Shown piece by piece: positions 24,757-36,540 of a stretch of DNA of 64,000 bases. The position numbers and the translations under genes were made by a program. The notes beneath the pieces are model-generated. The model made no database searches and was not told the origin of the DNA. It worked only from the letters and a program-made list of their open reading frames with translations. This stretch comes from Siphlonurus alternatus (Eukaryota > Arthropoda > Insecta > Ephemeroptera > Siphlonuridae). Each line of letters opens with the position of its first letter. Within the stretch, counting starts at the first letter, position 1. The stretch lies in NCBI GenBank assembly GCA_949825025.1, contig OX463783.1:11877628-11941627 (forward strand). Direction: 5' to 3'.

Positions 24757-26574
24757 ACATGGACCATATATACCAGCAAAAGAGGGAAGTAAGCGTAACG
24801 TTCGGCCTATGTATGTGTATATATATATATTGATGGGGATAGCCACAACACAACAAACGTTTAGGGGTTGGTTTTTAGGGAGGGGGGTGAACTAACATCG
24901 AAAAAGAAGGGGTGGTGTTGTGGGGAGAGATAGATCTAAGCAGGTGTACTATATCCCCTTACAGACTGACCAGTAAGAGGAAGGGGGAGATTTGTCCTTG
25001 CATGCATGTAGGGGTATATATATGTGGTGAAAGTATTTTGTTTACTTGTATATTTTTATATATTATTTGTTACTATTTTTAAAATATTACATACTGAAAT
25101 TAAATGAAAATGGCACGTACATAATTTAGTTATGTTTTTAACATGGAAAAGTATATTTTTATGCATAAATTTATTATTATTTTTATTAGAAACTGGATGA
25201 ATTGAAAAAACAAAAAAAAATGGCATAACACCGTGTCACAGCAGTGCAAAACAAGACATCAAAACTAACATTTTGCAATAAAGGTCACTTTCAATGGTTA
25301 GAAATAAGGAAAATAGCTCTTATCAACATGCCTTACTTTGAATCTGGAAATCTTATATAAAATATTCCCTAGTAGAAAAATATAATGCATATCGGATTAT
25401 AAGCCTTGAGGTACATTATATATAATTAAGTTATAAATAAACAAAGTCTAAAGCATTGCATCTAGAAAGACGCAGAATTTTACTTGGAAATAAATCTTTT
25501 GAGGATTATGTACCGCAACATAACTCAGATTGTATTCGAGTTGTTTTATTTGTATGCAACCGCTGCATGCACTTTCGTGAATGAAAATTACAAAATAAGT
25601 TGTTAAATATAAAATAATGCACGTCTTGTATGCATTTTTGAATTATTATGTAGATTCCTACTTATAGTAATATGATGGTAGTATAGCCTCTACTTTATTG
25701 CAGTAATTTTAAATTTTCTAACGTATACACATAAGAATAGGACGAATGTTATATCTGCATGTGTGAAATTAGCGGTGGAGCTGCCAAATTAATTTACAAA
25801 TTTAGGGAATGCACTCAGTGTAGCCATCAAAATTAAGGTTCATCACACTTCATGCTTTGACAAGTCCACAATCAGAGCAAGGATAACGTTTTTGATGTTC
25901 GGAAGTGTAGTATACTAAAATATGCATATTAAAAATGCAGTAAAAAATATAGATCTTAAATAAATACATGAAATTTCGGTGGTTATTTATATGCTTGCAA
26001 TTGCAAGATGCATTTAAACCAACAAAAAAGCCATTCGATTTTATCCTTGCATTTAAACTAATAACGATGCCAAACTTTTTCACTAATTACGTGGTTAATT
26101 AAGGGGAGGAAAAAAAATCACGAATAGTTTTTATTTTGTAACAAACTTGATTTAAGACTTATAAATATGGATATATTGATTATATAATTAATTACATTTT
26201 GTAGGAAAAAGAAATCTCTTGTAGAAAATAAAGTTTTTAAGGGAAAATAAATCAAAATTCCAATCACACTCTATAAATTATTTTTTTTTCTTCCTTTTCC
26301 TCGTATATGATATAATAAATCAAATAAAGATTTAATAATATTTTTAATTTCCGATCGAAGAAAGAAAAGATAGAAATGAGGAAGTGAAAATGTCAATTAA
26401 GAGTGTGTTGGTAGGATATGTAATAAGCCAAGAGGATGTTGCCAATTGATTCCCCCCAGCAACCCTCTTATATGGTGGTGGTGTGTCTGACCGCTGCCGC
26501 CTTACTAAAGCCAACTAACTAAGTTAATACAACAGATTTGGTGTAGACAACACCGATGATATAATGTGTATATC
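24757..26574. other. Mostly AT-rich, no gene seen
   Basis: G-rich patch at 24860-24930. The remainder is unstructured. Confidence 0.6.
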
Positions 26575-27065
26575 TCTGTCTCTATCACTTTAGTTTATAA
26601 TTACTTGTATGCTCTGTCTCTGTCACTCTGCTAATCCTTGTTATTCGCGCTCTGGTTTCCTGTCTCTCTCGCTCTCTGTCTGTATCACTCTCTCTCTCTC
26701 TTTCGTCTGTCACTGTCTCTTTCATTCACTCTCTTTCCCTCTCTATTTTTGCCCATTGTCACTATTTCTGTCTTTGTCACTCTGTCTCTTCCTCACTCGT
26801 CTCTGTCTCTTTCTGTTTTCTGTTCCACCGTCAATCTTTCTGTCCCTCGTCTCTCTTTCCCTTCTATGTCTTTGTCTCTCTGTCTCTTCCTCACTCTGTC
26901 TCTTTCAGTTTTCTGTTCTACTGTCACTCTTTCTGTCTCTCGTCTCTCTGTCTCTTCTTCACTCTGTCTCTTTCTGTTTTCTGGTCCCACTGTCACTCTT
27001 TTTGTGTCTCTCCTTCTCTGTCACTATACTCCAGCTCTCTCCCTCTCTCTCTCTCACTATATTTT
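26575..27065. repeat. Pyrimidine-rich minisatellite (CTGTCTCT-type)
   Basis: About 490 bp of C/T-rich sequence with a loosely repeating unit of 70-95 bp containing CTGTCTCTTTCTGTTTTCTG and CACTGTCACTCTTTCTGTCT-like blocks (around 26808, 26903 and 26973). Overlapping long open frames on both strands are low-complexity and are not genes. Confidence 0.75.
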
Positions 27066-27984
27066 ACTCTAGTATGCGAGTCACGTTTACAGTGTGAGAA
27101 ACAACGCCAAGTCAAAGCTTGAAACCAAAAAGTTTAGCAACATTTTTCCACGAGTCCAGCAGTATAGAGAAGCTTGGCGGCTAACTTTTGCCACAATGAC
27201 AGGAAAATTAATACACACAATCGTACAATGAGAACATATAAAAAAATATATTGTGACAGATTAAAAATAAATTGGAACAAGAATGTATTTAATTTAAATT
27301 GGAGTAAAAGGTTTAAATATTTTATTATAAAACATAATTGTTTATCAATTATTTATTTAGATGTTGAAAATATTAATGCTATAAGATTTAAAATAAACAA
27401 TATAAAGTTATAATGATATTTAATTATTTTTAATTTATTCAAAAAAACTATCGACTGGAAATTACTGGAAATGTAACTTAAAGTTTTCAATATAACTTTG
27501 TTATTTAATTAAATTATAGCATGTATCATTGTGTCAATATATTTAAAGAATATTATCGGTGTATACGAGTTCTTCAAATATCACCTTATATTATTTCAAC
27601 TATTAGAATTAATTCGTTCTTGTAACTTACTTTAAAAATAATCAAGTTCTCAAGCTATATAATAATTGTATATGCATAAAATCTTTAAATAATTTAAAAC
27701 ATGTTTCTAAGAAAATTTAACGCTGTATAATATTATAAACTTTCATATCAATATACAGTTTAAAAAAAAAATAATTAAATTTCTCTTGATATAGTGTGCA
27801 GAAGTTTTTCTATGTAATCGTATATTTATTCTGAAACTTTGCGTCAAATGATTACCATGATATTAATACGTGGTAGCAAGGGTGTATGTCCACAATATTA
27901 GCGTTTTTTTATTGCATATTTTATGCAGAAGTCCTCAAGTTTTGAATTGTTTCAATAATTTTAAAACACTCTAAAATTCTTATA
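27066..27984. other. AT-rich, no gene seen
   Basis: A 79-codon N/K/I-rich open frame (27174-27413) reflects base composition. Confidence 0.6.
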
Positions 27985-28125
27985 ATTGTCCTGCAAAACG
28001 TTGTGACGTCATAGTCATATAAATATTTAAATAGACAAGCGTAAAGAAAGACGTCATTACTATGACGTCACAGCGTCTTTCAACTCGATTTTGGGGATGA
28101 TAGGGCTTCAAAATAATGTGACAAC
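27985..28125. mobile_element. Foldback relic with paired TGACGTCA motifs
   Basis: ACGTTGTGACGTCATAGTCA (27999-28018) is inverted as ACTATGACGTCACAGCGTCT (28059-28078), with an AT-rich loop. It has the same core motif as the 11.0-kb relic, so the two are probably related. Boundaries outside the core are uncertain. Confidence 0.45.
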
Positions 28126-28249
28126 TTTTTTTTTTTGTACATAACTGAAGGTATTTTTTTATTTAATTTTATTTTATTGGAACATTTATCCATGCAATAC
28201 AAGAAACTCATGCATTTGATACAATGCAGTTTCCTGTATAATTCTTATG

Positions 28250-28407
28250 CAGGCGCGGATCCAAAACTAAATTTCGGGGTGAAGGGGGAAGGGGGGTGGG
28301 GGAGGCTTCTTCATAAGGCCATTGTTACAAAAAAAAATAGAGTGGGGGAAATGCCCATATTGCCTATGTTAAATTCAAAATTTCGGGGGGGGGGGGGGTC
28401 CACGCTG
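28250..28407. mobile_element. hAT-like MITE with G-rich interior
   Basis: Ends are CAGGCGCGGATCC and GGTCCACGCTG. Imperfect 8-bp flanks TTCTTATG and CTCTTGTG agree at six positions, as expected for an old hAT duplication. The interior holds G runs at about 28275-28306 (four runs of at least four G, a canonical G-quadruplex pattern) and a 14-15-G run near 28385-28398. Confidence 0.65.
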
Positions 28408-28415
28408 CTCTTGTG

Positions 28416-30185
28416 TTTATACTGTAGAACATATACTACGTTCTAATATCAGTCAAAAACTCCTGCTAAAATAAAGTTTCAATTATTGAGTGACAAGAAA
28501 TTAACTCTTATAATATAAAAGCTATTTACCTAATATAACGTTTGAAGTATGTTATATAATTTTGACCTCAATATATCTTTTATATATTTCAGTCTAAAAT
28601 TTTGATAATTTGATTATCTAATAAGTTACAAGAAAAAGCTAAGTATAAAGCTCTAATAGTGTCGTGTATATATTATAAGACTCATGGTCATATATTATTG
28701 ATTGTCTATATAACAAGAATCAATAGCTCAATGACCTGTATAAGCTCTTACTATGCATAATTAGAATTCTTTAAAAAAAAATCAATATTAAAACCTATAT
28801 TGGTATTTTTTTTTTATAAGAAAATCTCCAGACTTTTATTATTATGAAGATCTTTAAAATATTTTAAAGGAAATGTACATTTGCGTGTTTCATATCAAAA
28901 ACATAATCTAATACAGTTTGAGAGTTACATTTGTGACTATCCTTTATATACTATGTTGTATATTATGATCTTAACATTTTATGTTTTAACTTATATCTTT
29001 TTAATTATTTATCACGATTAAAACATAGCAATATATTGCAATTTCTAATTATTTTATATATATAATGTTAAATGTTAATTAACGATTAGAAAGTGTTGAT
29101 ATGTAATGGTATATATATGTTGTTTTTCTTGAATATTACTAATAAATACAACATTTATTAATAATTACTCAACTTTTATAGATTTGATTTGTAATAAATA
29201 TTTTAATTAGAAATTAATTAAAAAGAAATATTATGTTATATTTTGCAATTAATACCAATTAATACATGAATATATAGGAATTTAAATAAAATGCAATTAC
29301 AATGTAGATAAAAATAACATTCGTACGTATATGCGTTATTAATTAAAAATATAAATATGATATAGCATATTATATAAGACAATTTTACCAATTAAATAAA
29401 CTAAACCGTGTTTTATAAATATATAACAAAATTTAACATATACAAATAAATTAATTTTTCTATACGTTTTTAATGTACAAATATATAAATCCATCTTCCA
29501 TTCTACCTTAATTAAATGTTAAATTTAATTTTCTATAGTATAAATGGCATGCAATTAAATATTTTACAGTTAAATGTTGAGATTCTCATGAAGAGAAAAA
29601 AAATCATCTCCATATATTATAATATAGTTAATTTATATTCATTATAAACTTTTGTTGATCATTGTTTATAATCATGTTCTTAAATCTCCTAATTCTTTTC
29701 TCTTATTTTTGAGTAGACAGGCACACCTGGTTATATAGTATAATATAGGACAAAACAATAGGTCCATGAGGTATATAACAAACGGACAGTTTTAAACAGA
29801 CGTTAAAAAAAATACCTTGACCACTTGAAATACATAAAAAAATATATATATTATATTATATAGCAAAGGAACCAAAGAATATTTTAGCACACATACTTAT
29901 TCTTAAACAATACAAAAAAGTATATGCTAAAAAAAAATCTCATCAAAGTAGATTCAAATTCAAGAAAAGTCAAATCAATCTAACGTAAACCCATCATCAA
30001 TCAATCAATCAACGATGTTATATATATGTAAGTTTATATATTATATATAAAAAAATAAAACTTGTATGGGTGAAAACTAGTTTCTCTCTTTTTCTTATGT
30101 CCTTAAACCTTTTTAACAATAAGCAACGTATGTAGAAAAAAAAAATTGGTTTATATATATATTTTTTTTATTATTTATTTTGTTT
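28416..30185. other. AT-rich, no gene seen
   Basis: Very AT-rich; a short TCAA repeat at about 29996-30012. Confidence 0.6.
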
Positions 30186-30450
30186 GATCAACGCGTTTGA
30201 AATGTTGTAGTATAGTTGAGAGGGTGGGTGAAGGAGGAGGAGGAGGAGGTTAAGGTAAAATCCTTCACGGCTACTGAAAAAGCACCTCTGTTCTGTGGCA
30301 TTACGAATTGTGAGGGCAAGACCAGGTGGGTTGTTTTTGCCAAAGACACAGACAAGAGGTCTAAAAGGTCTTTTTTTTTTATTTCTTTAAAAAAAAAAAA
30401 GAAGAAAAAAATACAAAAGATTTTCACTTATACACCTGGTTTTACCTAAT
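30186..30450. other. GC-richer island with possible coding fragment
   Basis: A (GAG)n run (30234-30249) is followed by an open frame reading SFTATEKAPLFCGITNCEGK then TRWVVFAKDTD, ending in low-complexity A/T. The middle 40 codons look more coding-like than the surroundings, but there is no recognisable domain, and the opposite strand is also open. Confidence 0.2.
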
Positions 30451-32689
30451 ACGGTATAATATAATTTTCTTGATTGATTTTTTTTTAAAATGTTTTAGAT
30501 TGTGTAGAATAAGCCTAATTGTATATACAATTTACAATAAAATAGGTACATTAAAAAAAATCAGAACATGATACAGTTATTTAGCATAAATTAAAAAAAA
30601 AAAAATCCTTTATAATTTCTAAAATTGTGTGATTTATATATTTAAAAATCTAATAATTTGATACTAATTTATTATAACTCAAAAATTAAGATATTTTATG
30701 ACAAGACAGTTCTTAATAAGTATAAGTTCCACCTACTGTTTTCTCTATGTATATTTTCTAAATATTAATTGACCTTTTCATAAAGGTAACTTGATCTTTT
30801 TAAACTTATGCCCTCAATAATATATATAAAAAAAACATCTGGACAATATATTATACCTTATTATAAATCTTAAAACATCTTTTGTTGAATTCATTAACTT
30901 TATTGTATAGTGCTCGATATTTTTATATTTTATCTATTGTAAAGGTATGAAAAGCAGGTGTTACTAAAAGAATATCACCTTGCCATAGCTATAAGTATTG
31001 TTTTATGATAGGTAGATGGAAAAAAGAGATGCCCTTTTTTTTTACACACCTTTGAACGGTCATGCTTTATTGGGGATTATCTAACTTACCTTTTTTTTAC
31101 CTATGTATAAAAAAGTTATACCTTGCAAATCAAGCAGTCATTAAAAATAGTACAGTCTTCATATTAAGTGTTGAGAAAATAGCAATTAATTTTTTTCATC
31201 AATAAAATCTTTATTTTTTTATAGTATAATTGTATTAAATTAATTTCTTTTTAATTTAGTATCTTGATTTTATCAAATAGTTGTAAATTAATTAAAGACA
31301 ACAATTTTCTTTATTAGCATAAATCTGATTAAAAATAGATTGAATTTTATTTGCGTTGAATTAATTGGGTTAAAAAACTTAATATATACAAACAGGAAAC
31401 AAATACTCTCATTTTCAAGAAAGGTTTGGTCATTTTTGTGACAGTAAGGTCCATATTCTACTTACATCAATGCTAAAATAAGACTTAAAAATCATATTTT
31501 ATAAATTTTTTTATATTAAAGACACCATGTAACTTACAAAATATGAATGCAATGTATATCGATTTAAGTAAAACAATTTTTTAGAAAATTCATTCAAATC
31601 ATTCTTTAGTTTGGTCTATTGTCTAAAGTTTTTTAGTGGTAATCGTCGAAACAGCCAATTGGAATTTAATGTGTGGGACTTGGTTTTTAACAAGCACTCT
31701 ATATTGTACTAACCACACCTGCGAGGTGTAACGAGTTTTTTTGAAAACACATACATGCTTGAAGGTGTATACAATTAACAAAGTTGTGTTGTATATAGTA
31801 TTGTAAGCATTATTGACTTAAAAATAATCAATTTCTCGTACCTGCATAAAATATATTATATAAAAAAAAAAAAAACATAATAGAAATTTACTATGAAGGG
31901 ATCTCTTTTTTTTAAAAAAAATAATTAAATTAATTAAATTTTTTTATAAAATTTTTGTTATCTCTTATAAAAGTTAATTAAATTAATAATATTATAGTTA
32001 TTTTATTCTTGGAAATAGACAACACATTTTCTAAATTAAAATCTGTTATTTCAATCTTTTTTCTTTTTATATCTATACTTAAATTAATTTTATATTAATA
32101 AAGGAAGTTATATAATTTTTACTTCTTTTTCTCATATTTTAAAATAAAAAATTAATTATTAGAAATATTGAAAATAAATGTTAAAATTTACAATTTCTAT
32201 AAAAATGTATAGTACTTTGTAAACTTACGGTAGAATTAATAATTTAATTTAACTGTAGCTAGGCAAGTTTTTTAGAGATCAATATTACAACATAGTCAAT
32301 CAATCATATTCACACTTTTGTTGACTTACAAACTTTTCCTTAGTAAATATTTTCAACCGTCTATAACATGATTTTTTCTTTCCATCATATATTTATCATA
32401 TAGATGGATATATATTTTTTTTACATTTACATTCAATTAGTAATGGTCAGTTTGTGTTTTTTCTTTTACTGCTCTTTCGTTTTTCATAACAAAAATAATT
32501 ATGTAATATTAAAGTGCCTTTTTTTCAATATATTTTCATTTGAGAGAAAAAATAAAATCAATGCATTTGTATGTGTGCATATTTTGATAATTGATGTTTT
32601 TAATTAATTTAAAGGTAAAAAGAATTGTTGTAACATGCGGTTATTCTATATAAATAAAACTCAAAATAGAATATTTTCAAAGATCATTT
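30451..32689. other. AT-rich, no gene seen
   Basis: Featureless apart from homopolymers. Confidence 0.6.
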
Positions 32690-33245
32690 TAAACACTATA
32701 AATTCAAAATTCAAATTCAAATTCAAATTTTTTTATTCGTCAATTTCCACACATACAAATACAAACATTAAAAGAAATGCAAGCACTTTGAATGAGAAGG
32801 TTTGACACGTCGACACAACAAAATATTATTATTAGAATTTACATTGTAAATAAGCCTCCATCTGTAGAAACAACAATCAGTTAACAACAATCTCACAGAT
32901 TTTTTAAAATTACTATAATTTGAAACTTGTTTGATACATATAGGTAGCTTATTATACAATCTAATACACATTGCGAGGGGACCTTTGTTACAAAGTTCGA
33001 GCCTGCATATTGAAGGAGTTATTGTTAAATTTTTGTTCCTAGTATGATAGTTGTAATTTTTTGGTACATTAAAATATTCTTCATATTGTTTCTTAACAAA
33101 ACATACACATTCTAGGATAAACTGGCAAGGTAGGGGTAACATTCCTTCTTCTGTAAATTTTGTAACACAAGTTTCAAACCTTTTAAGGTTAAATATAGTT
33201 CGAATTGCTTTTTTTTGCAAACATATGAATGCGATTCTCAAAAGA
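32690..33245 (-). mobile_element. 5'-truncated LINE (non-LTR retrotransposon) 3' end
   Basis: A 157-codon minus-strand ORF (33241-32768) has the sequence type found at the C-terminal end of non-LTR retrotransposon ORF2 after the reverse transcriptase: LQKKAIRTIFNL, then LPLPCQFILECVCFVKK, then HTRNKN, then GPLAMCIRLYNKLP. The catalytic domain is missing; the element is cut just before LQKKAIR. Its 3' end carries an AATTTG-type short tandem repeat (about 32701-32731), a common LINE tail. Clade assignment (Jockey/CR1-like) is tentative. Confidence 0.75.
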
Positions 33246-34925
33246 AGATGATATTAATCAGGTTTCTCGCTAATATTATAACCACGATTAGCGTCTGCCT
33301 AAAATTTAATGAGAGCAATCGCATGAGAAACTGAAATATCTTCATCAATTTATGAATGTGCCAAATTATATTTTGCATAATTATATTTGTTTATTATCTC
33401 TCAACTGCAAGTGTCGACCATACTTTATGTATGGTCGAAAAATCGAAATCGTAAACTTCAATATCCGCCTTTTTTACTATTTAATTAATACAAATTGATA
33501 TGCACATTTTTTACATTAAAAACATTAAAGTATATTTTTATCATTATTATATGTCAAGTTATAGTGTGTCAGATGTAAGTAGTTATAAGGTATGGAGGGT
33601 GTAAGGAGAGAGAAAGAATAAGAAAATAATAAAAACGCGAGGGTGGGTGTCTAATAATGAAAAGACCGCGCGCTCTTACGAGAGAGAATTTCTTCAAGCG
33701 TCGTCGTCGGCTGTCTCTGAGTAAAAGAAAACGTGGAACTACTCCCCATGTCTTTAAGGCAAAATTTCCATAAGAATAGCTTCTATAGATTTGGTGGACT
33801 TGGAGAAGAAGCTCACATAGAGGCCTTTTTTTTTTTCTCCTTCTTCGTCTTTCTTTCTAGTTCTCTAATACTAAAAATCCCCTTTACTTATATATCTGCC
33901 AGTAAGCAATACATATTATAAAAAAGAGAAGTAGGAATTCTTTTTCTTTTTTTTTTTTTTTTTACTATTAATGTGATATGTCTTTAATATAATTTGATTT
34001 TTAATTAAAAATTATAAATACAGAAGATTTAAATAGTCATAAATTATTTGTATATTTTGAAATTCCTACATTTTTTTAAAGTATCCTTACATTTATGCAA
34101 TTTTATTGCTTCAAAATTATGCAGGTTGCCTATCTTAAATTTTGCAGGCGTCTAAAAAAGTCTGTTATTTTTTTTTTTTTTTTTTTACAATATTGAAATT
34201 TTATATCCGTTGAATATATATTTTTATAAACAAAATATATTTTATATAACACGCCGTTTTGTTTTCACTATATTTGTGTATATATATTTTTTTTAATATT
34301 AAATATTTTTATATACATAAGATTTATTTTATGTCTGTACGTATATATATATATTTTTTTTATTTTAATCTACATAGTCTAGAAAAAAAGGCGACATCTT
34401 ATAACTCTAGAAAGGTTCCCTACGTCACCCCCTTGAAGAGGGGGTTGATTTTTTTTCTCCCTCTTTTTTACCCCCACATGCTTGCCCGGCACTTGGCTAG
34501 CAAGCGACACAACATATCGACCCGTTCAAGCTATATAATATGAGTATGAGAGAGAGGATAAAAAAAAAACCTTGCATGTATTCCAATTCTTTAATCCGTC
34601 TGATCGGTATTTTTTAACCTTCATCACTTATAATTTAGTATATTGTTAGCACAGGTGTAATTGTCTATATATATAATGCATAAAAAAATTGCAATTTTCT
34701 TGGAATGTATATAAGTTATTGTATAACCTTTAAATGTAATTGATGATTTCTAAGAAATTGTGCATTTTTGATGAAGCACATTGGTGAACATTACAGTTTA
34801 ATTGATAATTGTGTACTATGAGCATTGTGTGCTTTTCTTCAGTATGTTGTTGTTATTAAAGTATTTGCCTTTATGCGATTTAAGTAAGTTTTGATGATTT
34901 TTCAAATTTATTATTTTTTTTTTAA
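33246..34925. other. AT-rich with a CG-rich patch
   Basis: A patch at 33625-33740 containing GACCGCGCGCTC and GCGTCGTCGTCGG is promoter-like in composition, but no gene follows. Inverted GTGTCGACCATA...TATGGTCGA at 33411-33436 is a short hairpin. Confidence 0.5.
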
Positions 34926-35029
34926 CAATTACATGATGAATGTTTAATACGTTTTCGTATAATAAGGTAATACGTTATTCTTATTAGATGTCGTCAACGA
35001 ATCCGTATTAAACACTATCATGTAAACGT
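34926..35029. mobile_element. MITE, family D copy 2
   Basis: The left end TTACATGATGAATGTTTAAT is inverted at the right as ATTAAACACTATCATGTAAA. GTTATTCTTATTAGATGTCG then TCAAC is the reverse complement of the interior of the 23.3-kb copy, so the two insertions are in opposite orientation. Confidence 0.72.
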
Positions 35030-35792
35030 AATGAAAATGTGCAGTAGTATTAATTTCTTTGCACAATGAAAAACCCCACTATGAAATTTATGAGAGTAAA
35101 AAAATAATTATTATACAATTTCAAAGAAGTAATTTATTTAAAAATATGCACTTCTGTTATGAAATTAAAATTACGTAATATCAATAAATAATTAATAAAA
35201 GTTTTTTTTTTCTTAAGATATAAAAAATTAAATTTCTTAGTAAAAAATGTAAATTTTTTAGTGTTAAAAAAATCGCGTGATATGAAAATATATATATTTT
35301 AAGTTGAAGCAAATTAATGTAAGGTATTTAATCACTTGTATATATATATATTAGTATAGTTTGACCGCATTAACAAATTTGTCATAGCCAGGGTAGATGA
35401 CACAAAAGCAGCTAGTCTCTTTTGTTTGTTCTTTATTGTTGACACAAGCATCTCATACTATTGGTGTAATCTCAAGCTATTGTTACTATAAAGCTTAATT
35501 GTTAAAGCCACGATGACGCTCTTTTTTTTTTTTAGTGACAAAAACATCTGTGTATATATACATTGTTATAAAGCTTATAATACAAGGAGATTAATAATAA
35601 AACAAACAACTTTAGTAATATTGACTTTTTGTATTATATTTTATATTTATATAAATATTTATTATCATGAATAGTTGTTTTGATATAAGATCGTGTTAAA
35701 TGTATTGTCACATTTAAAAAAAAAATCAAATAATTAATCAATTTATATTTAGAGCTTAATTTACGAAGAAAGTTATCCTGGTTTTTCACTGA
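35030..35792. other. AT-rich, no gene seen
   Basis: No recognisable feature. Confidence 0.6.
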
Positions 35793-36231
35793 CCGCGGTT
35801 AGTGGCAGATTAAGGGCATTGGGTGTAGCACCGGTAGTTGGCAGCACTGACGTATCTTCACCATGTTAATTTTTTATCCTTGCTCCTCGGAGTAATTTTT
35901 ATGTTAGAGCTAATCTGATTGCTGTAGTATCAAGATAATTAGTAGCCCAAGTGCACAATTTGGCTAAATAGAGCCTGATTTAAAGAAAAGTATTTTTTTT
36001 ATATTTTAGAAAAATGCATGTAAATTTAAAAAATTACTAAAAAATACTTTTCTTTAAATCAGGCTTTATTTAGCCAAATTGTGCACTTGGGCTACTAATT
36101 ATCTTGATACTACAGCAATCAGCTTAGCTCTAGCATAAAAATTACTCCGAGGAGCAATGATCAAAAATTAACATGGTGAAGATACGTCAGTGTTGCCAAC
36201 TACCGGTGCTACACCCAATGCCCTTAACCGC
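35793..36231. mobile_element. 439-bp foldback element with arms of about 200 bp
   Basis: The left arm contains TTAAGGGCATTGGGTGTAGC, and the right arm ends ACACCCAATGCCCTTAACCG. Arms match over about 200 bp with very few differences around a loop of about 35-40 bp near 36010. The left end has a small extra segment (GTGGCAGAT) after CGCGGTTA. No coding capacity. If transcribed it would form a long hairpin RNA. Confidence 0.85.
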
Positions 36232-36276
36232 GTGCATACTGCCTGGAGTGTGCAATAGAGGCTTCAAGTGTTCCCC

Positions 36277-36480
36277 AGCGGATTTTTTTTTTCCATTAGC
36301 CACCATGTTAGAAAATTTGATTTTTTTTCTCAGTAACTTTTGAAGCTATTGATTTGAAAACATATCTTACCCCCCCCCCCACCCTACACACCTTCATTTA
36401 GGGATCTTCCTATAATGAATAAAAAACTTACTGTCCTGTAAAAAAATTCTTTTATGCCAAAAAAACAATTTCGGATTTTT
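36277..36480 (-). repeat. Dispersed repeat E, copy 1
   Basis: GTTAGAAAATTTGATTTTTT then TCTCAGTAAC, a poly-C run, TTTAGGGATCTTCC and ATAATGAAT match the reverse complement of 51.12-51.30 kb. Non-palindromic, so perhaps a piece of a larger element. Confidence 0.6.
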
Positions 36481-36540
36481 TTTTTTTTACGTAGGTTTGG
36501 ATAGTACAGTGGGAACATCGCAAAATCAGCTGATTTTAAG

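Noticed and set aside
26609..27097. Two overlapping open frames of 162 and 144 codons
   Set aside because: They translate a C/T-rich minisatellite (LSLSLS/CLFLSL patterns), with open frames on both strands, and show no domain.
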